DNA of 50,423 bases from Actinomycetota bacterium (GCA_005883955.1 VAXH01000082.1:1-50423), one strand, 5' to 3'. Shown: positions 9,972 to 18,198, numbered from the stretch's first letter. Notes: a model not told the origin generated them from the letters alone. Numbers and translations: made by a program.

Positions 9972-11046
9972 TCCGCCTCGCCTTCGGCTCGCTCTCACGG
10001 GGGAAACCATGTTTCGCCCGTGAGCCCCCTTCTTCAGGGACCGCGTCGGGATACTCGGCGCCTTCCGTGGCGTCGTCGCGAACCCGAACGGCGTGCACGC
10101 CGTCGGCCTCGATGATTCCGGGAACTGCGATCACTTCCCGGCCGCGGACCACGAGGGGCCAGGCCTCGCGCTCCGAGCGGGGGATCTTGGCGTCGACGAA
10201 CACGTCTTGGATCTTCTTGCGCCGGCCGGCAAGCCTGTCGCCCGGCCTCCAGCCTCGTACCTTAAGGCCTACGAGCTCGGACTCGATCATCCACCCGCCC
10301 CAGTGAACCCGTCCCTCGAGCGTCACGGGGCCGTGCTCCAACCAGGCGCGGTCGTACTCGCGGACGAGCTGGACGCCGTCGCCGAGATCGAGCCGCTTCG
10401 AGCCCACCGGCGACGCGATCAACTCGGCAAGGGCAGGCGGCAGCGTCGGCCGCTGATCGAGGGCGCGCAGGAGATTTTCGTCGGCCGCAGGGTGAATCTC
10501 CCGCAGGAGCGGCAGGATCCGCTCGCGGATCAGGCCGCGCGTCGTGTCGCGGTTGGTGCTGTCCGCGCGGTACTCGAACCCGTGGGCTCGGCAGTAGGCC
10601 ACCGTCTCGTCGCGCCAGACCGGCAGCAGCGGGCGGACGACGCCGTCCTCGCGCTTGGGCTTGATACCGGTCGGGCGGCCGCTCGTCACCAGCCGGTAGA
10701 GAACCGTCTCGACCTGGTCGGAGGCGGTGTGGCCGGTCGCGCGGAGCCGATCGGTCGCGAAGCTGTACCGGATCGCCCTCAGCTCCTCCTCCTTCGTTCC
10801 ACCACGGCCGTCGACGATCTCAGCCCCCATCAGCTCACGGCAGAAATTGGCATCTTCGTCGGCTTCCTCTCCGCGCAGCCCGTGGTTGACGTGAAGGGTG
10901 GAAACGCGGTAGCCGAGCTCGCGCAGGACGTGCCAGGCGCACGTCGAGTCGGCGCCGCCGGACACGAGCACGGTCACCTCGCCGCCGGGCGGGATCAGCT
11001 CGAGTCGACGGACGTGAGCTTGGACACGCGAGAGCAGATCTGCCAT
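9961..11046 (-). CDS. tilS: tRNA(Ile)-lysidine synthase
   Basis: Modifies C34 of the CAU-anticodon tRNA-Ile to lysidine so it reads AUA; essential in most bacteria. The N-terminal PP-loop ATPase motif VLVSGGADSTCAWH is present at about residue 26, followed by LHVNHGLRGEEADEDANFC and the HTASDQVETVLYRL helix, as in MesJ/TilS. A C-terminal region with GLKVRGWRPGDRL matches the family's substrate-binding end. The last 20 or so codons run through a REP-like palindrome, giving a basic tail that looks acquired. ATG at 11046 is the first start after the upstream gap. Shares an overlap with hpt. Confidence 0.93.
   Translation of the reverse strand: MADLLSRVQAHVRRLELIPPGGEVTVLVSGGADSTCAWHVLRELGYRVSTLHVNHGLRGEEADEDANFCRELMGAEIVDGRGGTKEEELRAIRYSFATDRLRATGHTASDQVETVLYRLVTSGRPTGIKPKREDGVVRPLLPVWRDETVAYCRAHGFEYRADSTNRDTTRGLIRERILPLLREIHPAADENLLRALDQRPTLPPALAELIASPVGSKRLDLGDGVQLVREYDRAWLEHGPVTLEGRVHWGGWMIESELVGLKVRGWRPGDRLAGRRKKIQDVFVDAKIPRSEREAWPLVVRGREVIAVPGIIEADGVHAVRVRDDATEGAEYPDAVPEEGGSRAKHGFPRESEPKARRNAD
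9996..10035 (-). repeat. REP-like element type B, copy 1 (inside tilS)
   Basis: A 40-bp element whose minus-strand sequence starts GAAGAAGGGGGCTCACGGG and matches the element at 29968-30007 at 35 of 40 positions. It contains most of a hairpin (9994-10024): arms CTCACGGGGGAAAC and GTTTCGCCCGTGAG with one mismatch and a three-base loop. It lies in the last codons of tilS. Confidence 0.7.
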
Positions 11047-11090
11047 CTAAGAAATTGTGGCAGCGCGCGACGCGTGTCGCAGCTAAACGG

Positions 11091-11573
11091 CTAGAGCAGA
11101 GGCAAGACGTCGCAGCCGCGCCTGGCGAGGCCGGGCTCGGCCTTCAGGAGCACGTCGTGGGCGAAGTTCGCGAGACCGTAGGCCTGGAGGATGTGGTCGC
11201 TCGCGTCTCGGTGCTTCGCACGCTGTTCCATCGCCTTGCCGTAGGCGGTGAACATCGCCATCAGCAGTGTGCGCGTCTGCACGAGCGACGGATCCGTGGG
11301 GCTGGTCGCGCCCACGATCTTCGCCGCGCGGGCCGCCTCAGCCGCCACGTCGGCGGGCGCGGCATCGCCGTCGAGGTACTGCTGACCCCAAAGATCGACC
11401 GCGTCTACATTCGTCTTGGCCCCGTCAATGAATGCGCGATCGGTCACCGAGCAGGTGTGGGAGACCGGACCGGCCGTCTTGGCTCGGCTCGACGTTGCGT
11501 ACGTCAAGGCAATCGCTGAAGCCAGGAGCAACCCCAGCCCGTAGAGGGCGAATCGCCGCATCGACTCCATCAT
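11091..11573 (-). CDS. Secreted protein of unknown function
   Basis: 160 residues, not recognised. A classic signal peptide is visible: basic MRRFALYG followed by GLLLASAIALTYA and a likely cleavage near SSRA. The mature part is mainly helical by composition and has one Cys near each end (HTCSV and RRGCDVL), which could form a disulfide. No catalytic motif was found. ATG at 11573 is the longest start, but ATG at 11561 has GGAG just ahead and gives a cleaner signal peptide. A seven-base-pair inverted repeat (11562-11581) covers the start region. It lies upstream of tilS on the same strand with a gap of 44 bases, so co-transcription is possible. Confidence 0.7.
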   Translation of the reverse strand: MMESMRRFALYGLGLLLASAIALTYATSSRAKTAGPVSHTCSVTDRAFIDGAKTNVDAVDLWGQQYLDGDAAPADVAAEAARAAKIVGATSPTDPSLVQTRTLLMAMFTAYGKAMEQRAKHRDASDHILQAYGLANFAHDVLLKAEPGLARRGCDVLPLL

Positions 11574-11606
11574 CGGAGTCGTGCGGGCGCCACGCCTCCC
11601 TCATTT

Positions 11607-11620
11607 GGTGGTTCACCACC
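11607..11620 (-). other. Small hairpin after the 53-residue gene
   Basis: GGTGGT-TC-ACCACC is a perfect six-base-pair hairpin starting three bases past the stop of the small membrane protein gene. It has no T-run and may protect the transcript end. Confidence 0.3.
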
Positions 11621-11622
11621 GG

Positions 11623-11784
11623 TCAACCATCACGACGGAGCGGCATTCGCCCCGGGCGACGCGCCGACTGCTTCGGCGGTGGCCCCGGTGGCAGCAGCCG
11701 GCGTCCCGCATACGAGGCGAGCTCCATCGCCAGCCAGCGCCCGATCCAGACGCCGAACGCGACGTAGGCCAATCGCGGGGCCAT
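11623..11784 (-). CDS. 53-residue membrane protein coupled to GNAT gene
   Basis: Short gene whose ATG overlaps the stop of the GNAT gene by one base (TGATG), a strong sign of translational coupling. The product starts MAPRLAYVAFGVWIG and has one hydrophobic segment (about residues 5-24) followed by a Pro-rich, strongly basic cytoplasmic-type tail (RRLLPPGPPPKQSARR). No family is recognised. The much longer frame that contains it (to 12417) overlaps the GNAT gene out of frame and is not believed. The hydrophobic-then-basic design suggests a small inner-membrane protein; any role with the acetyltransferase is inference. Confidence 0.6.
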   Translation of the reverse strand: MAPRLAYVAFGVWIGRWLAMELASYAGRRLLPPGPPPKQSARRPGRMPLRRDG

Positions 11785-12566
11785 CAGAAGATCAGACTCC
11801 GGTACGAGATCGTGTGCCGCATCCCGACCGCTTCGTAGACCCGGATCGCGACCGCATTGTCGCGGCGGACGAACAGACAGACGGTCGGTGTGCGGGCGAG
11901 CAACAGGCGGCAGAGGTCGCGCAACCCGCGCTGGGCATAGCCGCGCCCTCGCACCTCCGGGTCGACCCAGACTTGTTGCAGCTGGACCGCGCACGGGGTC
12001 CAGGCCGAGGCTTCGGCCTTGAACAGGATCGTCCCGCCCTCGGCCCAGAGCCATGAGCGCCCCTCGTCGATCTGGGCGCGCGTTCGCCACCGGAACCCCT
12101 CGGGATCCCGCTCGAGCGGATCGATCCCGATCTCCTCTTGATGCGCCGCCGCACACGCGGGCAGCAGTACCTCGAAGTCGTCCGGGAGGGCCGCACGCAA
12201 CCCGGTCTCCCCCGGCTCGGGAGCCTCTTCCAGGACGTAGACGGGCTGACCCGGCCGATCCTCGCGCGGCGGGGGCAGCCGCGACGAGGCGGCGGCCCAG
12301 AGCTCGGACACCGCTCCCTCCTCGCCGATGATCATTCGCGCACGCCAGTCGTCCGCGAGCTCGGCGAAGGCGCCGCACCCCTCTCCTGACGGCACGAGGT
12401 TCGCGCCCGCGTGGCAAAGCGCGGTCAGACGGCCGTTCCGGGCCAGAGCGCTGAAGCGGCCAAGCCCGCGGCGGGCGATGTCCTCGAGAAAGACACGCTC
12501 GACCGGATCCTGGGCGCAGAACATCAGGATCTCGTCGAGCTCCGGCTCCCTGAGTTTTGCGGCCAC
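11784..12566 (-). CDS. GNAT-family N-acetyltransferase with DUF4081-type N-domain
   Basis: Two-domain protein of 260 residues. The C-terminal half is a GNAT acetyl-CoA-dependent acetyltransferase: VQLQQVWVDPEVRGRGYAQ supplies the strand and the R/Q-x-x-G-x-G/A pyrophosphate-binding turn (RGRGYA), and AIRVYEAVGMR is the family's final helix. The N-terminal half, with DPVERVFLEDIARRGLG, resembles the DUF4081 domain paired with GNAT in actinobacterial proteins (recognition by pattern, moderate certainty). Substrate unknown. ATG at 12566 is 59 bases from the divergent purine nucleoside phosphorylase. The 53-residue gene follows with a one-base overlap. Confidence 0.82.
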   Translation of the reverse strand: MAAKLREPELDEILMFCAQDPVERVFLEDIARRGLGRFSALARNGRLTALCHAGANLVPSGEGCGAFAELADDWRARMIIGEEGAVSELWAAASSRLPPPREDRPGQPVYVLEEAPEPGETGLRAALPDDFEVLLPACAAAHQEEIGIDPLERDPEGFRWRTRAQIDEGRSWLWAEGGTILFKAEASAWTPCAVQLQQVWVDPEVRGRGYAQRGLRDLCRLLLARTPTVCLFVRRDNAVAIRVYEAVGMRHTISYRSLIF

Positions 12567-12625
12567 CGCAAAACTCTAGATCCCACGAGCGAACTTCCCC
12601 AGGTGAAAGCCATAGGCTTTCGCCC

Positions 12626-13345
12626 GTGCCGATTCACGTTCGCGCCGAGCCCGGCGACTACGCGGAGGCCTGCCTGCTGCCGGGGGATCCGCTCCGTGCC
12701 CAGTACATCGCCGAGACGTATCTCGACAATCCCGTTCAGCGCAACAGCGAGCGCGGCATGCTCGGCTACACGGGTGAGTTCGAGGGCCGGCCGGTCTCCG
12801 TGCAGGCGACCGGCATGGGCTGTCCGTCGGCCGCGATCGTGGCCGAGGAGCTGGTGCAGCTGGGTGTCAAGCGGCTGCTCCGCGTCGGCACCTGCGGGGG
12901 CCTGCAGCCGGACCTCGAGCTCGGCGACCTGATCGTCGCCGTCTCGGCGGTCGCCGCAGACGCCACCGCGCAGCATCTCGTCGGCGGTGAGCCGCACACG
13001 CCGACCTCCGACTGGGAGCTCGTTCACGGGGCCGTCCATTACGCCAAGGAGCTCGGCCAGCCGCTCCGTGTGGGGCCGATCGTCTCGAGCGACCTCTTCT
13101 ACAACCCCGACGGCGAGCAGTACGCTCGCTGGTCGTCCCGCGGCATCCTCGCGGTCGAGATGGAGGCGGCCGTGCTGTTCACCCTCGGCGCCCTCCGCGG
13201 TGTCCAGGCCGGGTGCCTCCTGACGGTCAGCGACGTCGTCGTCGAGCAAGAGTTCAAGCGGATCTCAGACGATGAGCTGCGCGCCGCGGTCGACCGGATG
13301 ACACGGATCGCCCTCGCGACCGCGACCGCCGAGCCCAAGCATTAA
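12626..13345 (+). CDS. deoD: DeoD-type purine-nucleoside phosphorylase
   Basis: Phosphorolysis of purine (deoxy)nucleosides to base and ribose-1-phosphate for salvage; hexameric DeoD type. Evidence: CLLPGDPLRAQYIAE (phosphate-binding Gly-Asp-Pro), ATGMGCPSAAIVAEEL, the VGTCGGL active-site strand, SSDLFYNPD, and VEMEAAVLF with the ribose-binding Met-Glu. GTG at 12626 (VPIHVRAEPGDYAE) gives 239 residues, the normal length; the frame is open to 12557 but those residues have no family match. It fits with hpt, 2.7 kb away, as purine salvage, though not in the same operon. Confidence 0.93.
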   Translation: MPIHVRAEPGDYAEACLLPGDPLRAQYIAETYLDNPVQRNSERGMLGYTGEFEGRPVSVQATGMGCPSAAIVAEELVQLGVKRLLRVGTCGGLQPDLELGDLIVAVSAVAADATAQHLVGGEPHTPTSDWELVHGAVHYAKELGQPLRVGPIVSSDLFYNPDGEQYARWSSRGILAVEMEAAVLFTLGALRGVQAGCLLTVSDVVVEQEFKRISDDELRAAVDRMTRIALATATAEPKH

Positions 13346-13371
13346 CGCGCTCGCTTGCGACGCCGACTGGA

Positions 13372-13398
13372 GGATGCCGCGGCTTCGCCGGGGCATCC
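13372..13398 (+). terminator. GC hairpin downstream of deoD
   Basis: Nested stem: GGATGCC and GGCATCC outside, CGGC and GCCG inside, with a TTC loop, 27 bases after the deoD stop. There is no T-run, so this is a possible factor-dependent or actinobacterial U-less terminator rather than a canonical one. Confidence 0.4.
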
Positions 13399-13449
13399 GG
13401 GCCAAATCGGGTTCGCAGAATCCTCAACCACGGAACCCTGCGTAAAGAC

Positions 13450-14373
13450 GTGAACGAGAAGGCCCGCACCGTCTTCCTCGTCAACCCGGCCTCGGAGAAC
13501 GGCGCCACAGGCCGCCGCTGGCCCGAGATCGCAAACCGTGCCGCAGCCGCGGGCCTGAACGGCAACGCCCTCCTGTCGGAGCGACCCGGACAGCTGACCG
13601 AGCTGGCGCGGCGGGCTGCCGACGACGGCGCCGAGCTGCTCGTGGCCGTCGGGGGCGACGGAACCGTCCACGAGGTCGTGAACGGGATCGCGGGCCACAC
13701 GGCCGTCGAGCTGGCGATCGTCCCGAGAGGCACCGGCCGGGACTTCGTGCGCACCTACGGTATCCCGCGCCGGCTCGACGAGGCCCTGCGGACGGCCCGG
13801 GAAGGCCGGGTCCGGGAGATCGATCTCGGCCTGGCGCGATTTCGCTCCTGGCAGGGGGAGCCAACAGAGGCGTACTTCGCGAACATCGCCAGCGCCGGGA
13901 TGAGCGGCGCGATCGCGAAGCGCGCGAACGAGACGAGCAAGGCGCTCGGAGGTAAGGCGTCCTACTTCTGGGCGACCTTCGCCGTCTTCGCGCGCTGGCG
14001 GACCTCCGAGCTCACCGTCGGCGTCGGAGCAGAGACGCGGCGCGCGCGAATGCACGACGTCGTCGTCGCGAACGGCCGCTACTTCGGCGGCGGGATGATG
14101 ATCTGCCCCGGGGCGAAGCCGGACGACGGCCTCTTCGACGTGCTGCTGATCGGAAACCTGACGAAGCGGGACCTGCTGCTGACCCTGCCCAAGACCTATC
14201 GCGGCAGGCACCTTCCGCACCCGAAGGCGGAGCTGCTCCGCGGCTCCACCGTCGAGATCGATGCCGCCGAGCCGCTGCCGGTCGAGCTCGACGGCGAGCA
14301 GCCGGGGACGACCCCGGCGCGGTTCGAGCTCGTGCCGCGCGCGCTGCGGCTGCGCGTTCCGGCCGAGTTGTGA
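13450..14373 (+). CDS. Diacylglycerol/lipid kinase family protein
   Basis: Kinase of the DAGK catalytic (YegS/BmrU-like) family that phosphorylates diacylglycerol, sphingoid or related lipids. The N-terminal VFLVNPASENGATGRRW gives the phosphate-binding start, and LLVAVGGDGTVHEVVNGI carries the diagnostic GGDGT. The IVPRGTGRDFVRTYGIP stretch is the conserved GTGND-like segment, here with R-D. The C-terminal beta-rich half (DGLFDVLLIG, PLPVELDGEQ) is typical of the two-domain fold. GTG at 13450 gives 307 residues. The stop lies next to the stop of the convergent coiled-coil gene. Confidence 0.88.
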   Translation: MNEKARTVFLVNPASENGATGRRWPEIANRAAAAGLNGNALLSERPGQLTELARRAADDGAELLVAVGGDGTVHEVVNGIAGHTAVELAIVPRGTGRDFVRTYGIPRRLDEALRTAREGRVREIDLGLARFRSWQGEPTEAYFANIASAGMSGAIAKRANETSKALGGKASYFWATFAVFARWRTSELTVGVGAETRRARMHDVVVANGRYFGGGMMICPGAKPDDGLFDVLLIGNLTKRDLLLTLPKTYRGRHLPHPKAELLRGSTVEIDAAEPLPVELDGEQPGTTPARFELVPRALRLRVPAEL

Positions 14374-14374
14374 T

Positions 14375-14710
14375 CTAGGCGGGCGGGCTCGAGCCGCCGC
14401 TCTCGCCCTCGCCACCGGGTTTGGGCGTGGCCCGCGGCTTTCGCTTCGCCGACGAGCGCGAGGAGGCGGGCTTGCGAGCCGTGCCGGGGGTGGAGTGCGC
14501 GCCACCGGACAGCTGATCGACCCGCCGCTCGAGCGCGTCCACCCGTCGGGTGAGCTCGTCCAGGCCGCGCATCCGCTTCTGAAGCTCGTCGACACGTTCG
14601 CGGAGCGTGTTGACGCCGTCCAGCAGGCTCTTCGCGCCGGGGAGCTCGCTGATCTTTCCGAGCAGCTCCTCGCTGATTCCCATCAAACCGCCCTGTCGTC
14701 GTGAGGCCAT
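14375..14710 (-). CDS. Coiled-coil protein with basic low-complexity tail
   Basis: 111 residues, no recognised family. The N-terminal half (LLGKISELPGAKSLLDG and then VNTLRERVDELQKRM) has heptad spacing of Leu and Val through about residue 70, predicting a coiled coil with a VDALERRVDQL repeat. The remaining 40 residues are Ser/Pro/Lys/Arg-rich (SSRSSAKRKPRATPKP) and look disordered; such tails can bind nucleic acid, but this is speculation. ATG at 14710 or the in-frame ATG at 14683 (MGISEELLG) could be the start. It is convergent with the lipid kinase gene, one base apart. Confidence 0.65.
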   Translation of the reverse strand: MASRRQGGLMGISEELLGKISELPGAKSLLDGVNTLRERVDELQKRMRGLDELTRRVDALERRVDQLSGGAHSTPGTARKPASSRSSAKRKPRATPKPGGEGESGGSSPPA

Positions 14711-14850
14711 CAGGTTCCTTTCGTCGTTTCGCGCACGCGTGAGGCGGAGGCTAACCGCTCTGGATGTGCGCGGGCGCGTCTCCGCCTTGTCACAACTTCT
14801 TCACCCTTTCGAGCGTCCTACGTTCCGAGGACGAAGCTACGGTGAGTGAG

Positions 14851-15012
14851 ATGCGTAAACCAATCCCGTTCCGGGCTCCACACCGGCACACCAAGGTGAC
14901 GAGCTACGCCCTGCGCCAGCGGGAGGGCATTCCCTACGAGGTCGAGCGCGTGCATTGCAGCCAATGCGCCAGGCTGCTCGGGGAACGTCCGCTGCGCCGA
15001 GCTGTCGCCTAA
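14851..15012 (+). CDS. Small CxxC protein, conserved-looking
   Basis: 53 residues from ATG at 14851, which has GGTGAG a few bases ahead; a GTG at 14842 is the alternative. The product begins MRKPIPFRAPHRHTKVTSYA and ends with a VHCSQCARLLGERPLRRAVA segment. A single CxxC pair (HCSQC) and two nearby His could bind one metal ion, perhaps as a dimer. Family not recognised. The first 78 bases upstream include a plausible leader after the divergent coiled-coil gene. Its stop overlaps the convergent sirtuin stop. Confidence 0.6.
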   Translation: MRKPIPFRAPHRHTKVTSYALRQREGIPYEVERVHCSQCARLLGERPLRRAVA

Positions 15013-15746
15013 ACAAGCTCGTCGGCAACCGCGCCGAGGATTTCCGCGGCGTTCCCTTCCAGCTTCAACTCGGCCCGTCGGTCGTACGGCGTCGGCCCCT
15101 TGTCGACGATCGCGAGCCGGCCGCCGGCCAGCAGCGTCTCCTCGGGGAGCGCGGCAACGGGATGCACCTCGAGCGAGGAGCCGACGACGAGCAGCAGGCG
15201 GGCGCGCCGCGCGAGCTCGAAGGCCCGCTCGATCGCAGCCGCCGGGAGCAACTCGCCGAAGAAGACGACGTCGGGCTTGAGGATCGCGTCGCAGTTGTCG
15301 CACGGCGGCGCGTCCGCGTGCTCGAGCCTGGCGACGACCACGTCTCGCGGATATGAGGAACCGCAGGCTGGGCAGGTGGCAGTGCGGATCGAACGGTGCA
15401 CCTCGACGAGGTTGCGGCTGCCGGCGCGCTCGTGCAGGAGGTCGACGTTCTGGGTTACAACTGCCTCGACGAGACCGGCCTGCTCGAGGATGGCGAGCGC
15501 GAGATGGGCGGCGTTCGGCTCGGCCTCGGTCAGCATCGCGATCCGCGGCTTGTAGAAGCGCCAGACCTTGGCGGGATCGGCCCTGAAAGCGGCTAGCGAG
15601 GCGTAGTCGGCCGGGTCGAATTCCGCCCAGATCCCGGTCGGCGAGCGGAAGTCCGGGATCCCGCTCTCCGTCGAGATGCCCGCTCCGGTCAAGACGACGC
15701 ACGGCTGATTTGCCCTGACCAGGCGGGCAAGACCGGACGCGTCCAC
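15009..15746 (-). CDS. Sir2-family NAD-dependent protein deacylase
   Basis: Sirtuin that removes acyl groups from lysine using NAD+. Motifs in order: GAGISTESGIPDFRS (NAD binding), TQNVDLLHERAG, the catalytic His in LVEVHRS, zinc ligands CPAC and CDNC, and VGSSLEVHPVAALP. The sequence after the catalytic His is R-S rather than the usual G, a small departure. GTG at 15746 gives 245 residues, the standard bacterial size; the open frame to 15833 would overlap the divergent thioesterase start at 15772. It may act on acetyl-CoA synthetase-type enzymes as elsewhere (inference). Confidence 0.92.
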   Translation of the reverse strand: MDASGLARLVRANQPCVVLTGAGISTESGIPDFRSPTGIWAEFDPADYASLAAFRADPAKVWRFYKPRIAMLTEAEPNAAHLALAILEQAGLVEAVVTQNVDLLHERAGSRNLVEVHRSIRTATCPACGSSYPRDVVVARLEHADAPPCDNCDAILKPDVVFFGELLPAAAIERAFELARRARLLLVVGSSLEVHPVAALPEETLLAGGRLAIVDKGPTPYDRRAELKLEGNAAEILGAVADELV

Positions 15747-15771
15747 GCCGCCGATCGTAGAGAGTTCAGCC

Positions 15772-16194
15772 GTGGACTTCGGCTTCTCGACCGAGGTGAA
15801 GGTTCGCTTCGCCGAAACGGACGCGCAGGGCATCGCGCATCACGCCGTCTATCTCGTCTGGTTCGAGGTTGCGCGGATCGAGTATCTCGCCCGTTTCCGC
15901 GGCGGTTACGCGGAGCTGCAGGCCGAGGGCATCGAGGCGCTGACGCTCGAGGCGAACGTCACCTTCCGAGCGCCTGCCCGCTTCGACGACCGGCTCGTGA
16001 TCTGCGCGCGTTGCAGCGATGTTCGCGGGGCGCGCTTCCGGTTCGATTACCGCGTCGAGCGCGGCGGCGAGCTGATTGCGGCGGGATCTACCGGCCACGC
16101 GTGCGCCGACGCGCGGACACTGCGTCCAACGCGAGTGCCGCAGTGGCTCGTGGAGGAAATCGCCAGGGCGGAGCCCGCGGCTACCCGGTCGTAG
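15772..16194 (+). CDS. Hot-dog acyl-CoA thioesterase (YbgC/4HBT type)
   Basis: Hydrolyses acyl-CoA or acyl-ACP thioesters. The N-terminal VRFAETDAQGIAHHAVYLVWF is the 4-hydroxybenzoyl-CoA thioesterase signature, with the catalytic Asp in ETDAQG; FEVARIEYL begins the hot-dog helix, and LEANVTFRAPARFDDRLV and DYRVERGGELIAAGSTGHA form the sheet. Length 140 is typical. GTG at 15772 is 25 bases from the divergent sirtuin start. Its stop falls in the repetitive codons that encode the Thr-rich tail of the convergent VanW-type gene (14-base overlap). Confidence 0.88.
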   Translation: MDFGFSTEVKVRFAETDAQGIAHHAVYLVWFEVARIEYLARFRGGYAELQAEGIEALTLEANVTFRAPARFDDRLVICARCSDVRGARFRFDYRVERGGELIAAGSTGHACADARTLRPTRVPQWLVEEIARAEPAATRS

Positions 16195-18031
16195 TAGTCG
16201 TTGTCGTCGTGGTCTTCGTGGTCGTTGGTGGTGGCGGCTTCTTTTTCTTCTTCGCTGGCTTGGGCTTCGGCTTGGTCCCGACGAGCACGACCTTCGGCTG
16301 GCTCCGATATGACGAGTACCACGTGTTGTCGTAGAGCAGTTTTCCGCGCTGGTAGACAAGCCTCCGAACGCTGGTCGAGGTCGATGGCTCCCCGGCATCG
16401 ACCACCACGGTGTGCCCCTGGGTGAGGCTCGGATCCGGCTCGTGCTTCACGGGGGGCGGCCTCGTCTCCACGAGCGGCCGCGATTGCGTCACGACGCGGC
16501 GGTGCTGCGGCGTCCCGTAGAGGCCGACCGTGAGCGAGTACGAGCCGACGAACGTCCGCAGCAACAGCCAGTGAGGTGTGTCGTTGACGAAGCGCAGGTC
16601 GACGTCCGGATAGTCCACGGTTGCATCACGGCCGAGGGGGTAGTGGCTGATGTAGAGGGCGTGGTTCGTCCGCGCGGTGATCTTCAGACCCGCCTCGTAA
16701 GCGGCGTTGAACACCGTCGTCGAGACCTGGCAGACGCCGCCGCCGAGGCCCGTCCCGACCTCACCGTTGATGATCACGGGCGCCTCGCGGAACCCCTTGT
16801 CCGCGGTGCGCGCACCCGTCGTCCGGTTGAACGAGAAGGTCGCCCCGGGAGCGATCATGTGTCCATCGAGCAGTCGCGCGACGAGTTGGACGTTGTGGAT
16901 GCGGTTCGCATCTCCGCCGTAGATCGTCTCGTAGCTTCCGACGAGGCCGCGAATGCCCATCGCTCGGGCTTCGCGGGTCGTCCGCCCGGGCTTCGCGGTC
17001 TCGACGACAACGCCGGCTGTACGTTGCTTTTGCGAAAGCGCTGCGGCAAGCAGATTCGCAGAGGTGCCCGCGACGTCGAGCCTCCGCCCAACGCGCGAGG
17101 GGATGAGTCCAACCTCGCCGCCCGGCGAGGCCGCGAAACCGGCGTTGCGGGCCGGCCGATCGAGCGCCCGTCCGAGGCGCGCGAAGTAGCGGTCGGCTCC
17201 AGGGCCGCCGATTCGCAGCGTCGTCGCGCCTCGGCCGGGCAGCGCCAGCAGCTGCCGGAGCTGGTTCGGCTCGATCGTCCAGCGGACGCCCCGCCAGCGC
17301 ATCTGTACCGGCGCCGAGAGCGCGGTGCGGACGCGTGTCGCGTCCGCGGCGAGTTGGGCGGCCGACACGGTGGTCGGCTCGCTCCGGACAGGCAGGACGA
17401 CCGGTTGCCGCGAGAACCCGGCCAGCGCGGCGACCACCCTGCGGGCCGCCGCCGGTCGGTCGAGCTCGCGCCCGGGCCTCCCGCTGATCACCTCGGGTTG
17501 CAGGCCGCGGAGGCGGAGCTGCGGGTCACGGTGGGGCCGGTAGATCGCCCGCGCAAACCGGCTGAGCTCGAACCCGAGCGCGGCTTCGTAGACCCTCGTC
17601 GGCGGCGCGAGCTGCGCGCCGAAGACTCTCACGCCGATACGACGAAAACCGCGAAGCGGCCCGAATCCGTCCCCGTGCCGGCGCGCCAGCTGGACTGCGG
17701 CGTGCCAGTCCGCCCGGACGCCCAGCTGCTCCGGGGTCACCCGCCACCGCCGCGCGCCGGCGACGAAGACCACAGGAACCTGCTCGAGGCTGCGCGCCCG
17801 GCGTTCGAGGAGCCGTTGCGCCGCCCCCGGTTTCATGCCGCCGACGTAGACGCCGTCGATGCGCACGCCGGCGGCGATCCGCTGCGGGGAGCCCGCGAAG
17901 ACCAGCCCGAGGACGGAGCCTGCGACCGCGAGGACCACGAACGCAAGCGCGCCGCGCTGGACGCGCACGCGCGTTGAAGTCTTCCGCCTGCGCCGAGCGC
18001 GCGCGGAAACGGCCCGTGAGTCCGCAACCAC
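16181..18031 (-). CDS. VanW-domain protein with peptidoglycan-binding-like repeats
   Basis: Envelope protein with an N-terminal basic stretch and one membrane anchor (ALAFVVLAVAGSVLGLVFA, about residues 28-46). The extracellular part (about 60-330) looks like two copies of the YoaR-type peptidoglycan-binding domain (PGRELDRPAAARRVVAAL is typical). From about 365 the VanW domain follows: IHNVQLVARLLDGHMIAPG, FSFNRTTGARTADKGF, and LGGGVCQVSTTVFNAAYEAG with the conserved GGxCQVS. A short beta region and a Lys/Pro tract end in an almost pure Thr run. VanW domains occur in wall proteins, but the activity is unknown. GTG at 18031; 616 residues. Confidence 0.88.
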   Translation of the reverse strand: MVADSRAVSARARRRRKTSTRVRVQRGALAFVVLAVAGSVLGLVFAGSPQRIAAGVRIDGVYVGGMKPGAAQRLLERRARSLEQVPVVFVAGARRWRVTPEQLGVRADWHAAVQLARRHGDGFGPLRGFRRIGVRVFGAQLAPPTRVYEAALGFELSRFARAIYRPHRDPQLRLRGLQPEVISGRPGRELDRPAAARRVVAALAGFSRQPVVLPVRSEPTTVSAAQLAADATRVRTALSAPVQMRWRGVRWTIEPNQLRQLLALPGRGATTLRIGGPGADRYFARLGRALDRPARNAGFAASPGGEVGLIPSRVGRRLDVAGTSANLLAAALSQKQRTAGVVVETAKPGRTTREARAMGIRGLVGSYETIYGGDANRIHNVQLVARLLDGHMIAPGATFSFNRTTGARTADKGFREAPVIINGEVGTGLGGGVCQVSTTVFNAAYEAGLKITARTNHALYISHYPLGRDATVDYPDVDLRFVNDTPHWLLLRTFVGSYSLTVGLYGTPQHRRVVTQSRPLVETRPPPVKHEPDPSLTQGHTVVVDAGEPSTSTSVRRLVYQRGKLLYDNTWYSSYRSQPKVVLVGTKPKPKPAKKKKKPPPPTTTKTTTTTTTTTG

Positions 18032-18198
18032 GAAGGCGAGAAGTCTAGCGGCGTCAGTGGGCGTATCAGGCCACGGAGGCCGGGACGAGGAAGTTTCATT
18101 TCGTCACGCACGCGTCTCACAGTCGTGCGAATTTCGTCGATAGGCTCGCCGCGGGGAGGAGGCTGGGTACGCCTTAAAGGCAGAGCCGTCGCTCGGGG

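Noticed and set aside
11623..12417. 264-residue frame overlapping the GNAT gene
   Set aside because: Only its last 53 residues look like protein; the upstream part is out-of-frame GNAT coding sequence. The short coupled gene was reported instead.
12524..13249. 241-residue frame antisense to deoD
   Set aside because: Purine nucleoside phosphorylase motifs fix the plus strand; the antisense product has no recognisable feature.
16412..17977. 521-residue open frame antisense to the VanW-type gene
   Set aside because: Same kind of codon-bias shadow; no domain, signal or sensible composition, while the opposite strand has a clear VanW domain.
18032..18198. Possible small gene or RNA between the VanW gene and acyl-CoA dehydrogenase
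   Set aside because: No frame with a ribosome site and no convincing stem with a T-run; it probably holds only the VanW promoter.
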